IMG/VR virus record: IMGVR_UViG_3300007735_000791
Span: 1 to 64,000 of that record
DNA length: 64,000 nt
Direction: 5' to 3' (one strand)
Source of the DNA: a virus
The notes below the pieces were generated by a model, which worked only from the letters and a program-made list of their open reading frames with translations, searched no databases and was not told the DNA's origin. This document shows positions 63,619 through 64,000 of this stretch, piece by piece (within the stretch, counting starts at the first letter, position 1; every line of letters begins with the position of its first letter). A program made the translations under genes and the position numbers.

Positions 63619-63926
63619 CCGATATGAGCCAAGTTACTTGGCAAATTGAAGCGAAGTGCGCTGGGAAACCAACCACTTTGTTTTTTTTTGAAGTAGGTGC
63701 TGGAGGACAACACCAGTATTCCAAAATGTACAAAGAGGCTCGCAGTATCTGTATGGGTTGTGTAGTGGCAAAGAAGTGTTACGACTTTGCTGTAGACCAC
63801 AACGAGGAGTACGGAGTGTGGGGAGGAGTGAACTTTGCTCAACGCCACAAATACGGTAAGAAGTATCGCGCAAGCATGTTAAACAAACAGCACGAGGACT
63901 TCATGAAAGAATACACAAACCAATAA
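63615..63926 (+). CDS. Second WhiB-like Fe-S regulator
   Basis: 103 residues from GTG 63615 (overlapping the previous TGA); ATG 63624 is the alternative, losing three residues. Cluster ligands are Cys15, Cys46, Cys49 and Cys55 (RSICMGCVVAKKC), followed by GVWGG at 67-71. The C-terminus is basic (RHKYGKKYRASMLNKQ). Two different WhiB proteins in one phage suggest staged takeover of host sigma-factor control. Confidence 0.87.
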   Translation: MTDMSQVTWQIEAKCAGKPTTLFFFEVGAGGQHQYSKMYKEARSICMGCVVAKKCYDFAVDHNEEYGVWGGVNFAQRHKYGKKYRASMLNKQHEDFMKEYTNQ

Positions 63927-63993
63927 GTTACGCATTTGGAGACAAGAGCCTTCAAATGTTAAAGTTACATTAAAGACACCATAGGAGGTAGTC

Positions 63994-64000
63994 ATGAGTA
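63994..64000 (+). CDS. Start of a gene cut by the window edge
   Basis: An ATG at 63994 follows a strong AGGAGGT ribosome site (63984-63990). Only two codons are visible, so no product can be named. The strand and spacing continue the operon. Confidence 0.4.

Overview
The window is one continuous stretch of a tailed-phage genome with a contractile (myovirus-type) tail. Every gene I could support lies on the + strand, packed with ATGA/TAATG stop-start overlaps. Nothing here looks like chromosomal host sequence. No tRNA gene, CRISPR array, insertion sequence or integrase was found. The best host clue is two WhiB-like Fe-S regulators (58168-58566 and 63615-63926), a family known almost only from Actinobacteria and their phages. 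AT-rich DNA and relatives typical of environmental viruses suggest an aquatic actinobacterium, but that part is inference.

Layout. 1-4185: tail fibre/adhesin genes (the first runs off the left edge), then three consecutive 2OG-Fe(II) oxygenase-like genes in a very AT-rich patch. 4275-7061: small genes leading to the large terminase. 7106-9913: small genes and a lysis cassette (several holin candidates, a lipoprotein, a VanY-type endolysin). 9938-16063: metallophosphoesterase, a proteasome-beta-like Ntn hydrolase, portal, scaffold-like coiled coil and N4-gp56-type major capsid protein, closed by a strong terminator. 16096-33272: neck genes, tail sheath, tube, a chaperone gene with an out-of-frame extension, a tape measure carrying two peptidoglycan-hydrolase domains, and a T4/injection-system-like baseplate.

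A 116-base gap at 33963-34078 can fold into strong hairpins and separates the virion module from the DNA module (34079-47363). That module holds a winged-helix initiator candidate with iteron-like repeats inside its gene, a helicase loader, DnaB, primase, SNF2 helicase, gp32-like SSB, family A polymerase, RecA and three PD-(D/E)XK nucleases. 47400-54587 is an accessory stretch of mostly unrecognised small basic or low-complexity proteins, with a SpoVS/Alba-like protein and a possible ADP-ribosyltransferase. 54588-64000 holds nucleotide-metabolism, regulatory, glycosyltransferase, secreted lysozyme, second SNF2 helicase and DUF932 genes.

Most distinctive points: a lambda-O-like arrangement of phased repeats inside the initiator gene; a proteasome-like hydrolase where a prohead protease would be expected; and a tail-chaperone extension needing a +1/-2 frameshift. 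Others are the structured RNA between modules, a recurring TATACT promoter-like motif, and four peptidoglycan-degrading domains spread over three genes. All calls come from reading the sequence; no database search was run.
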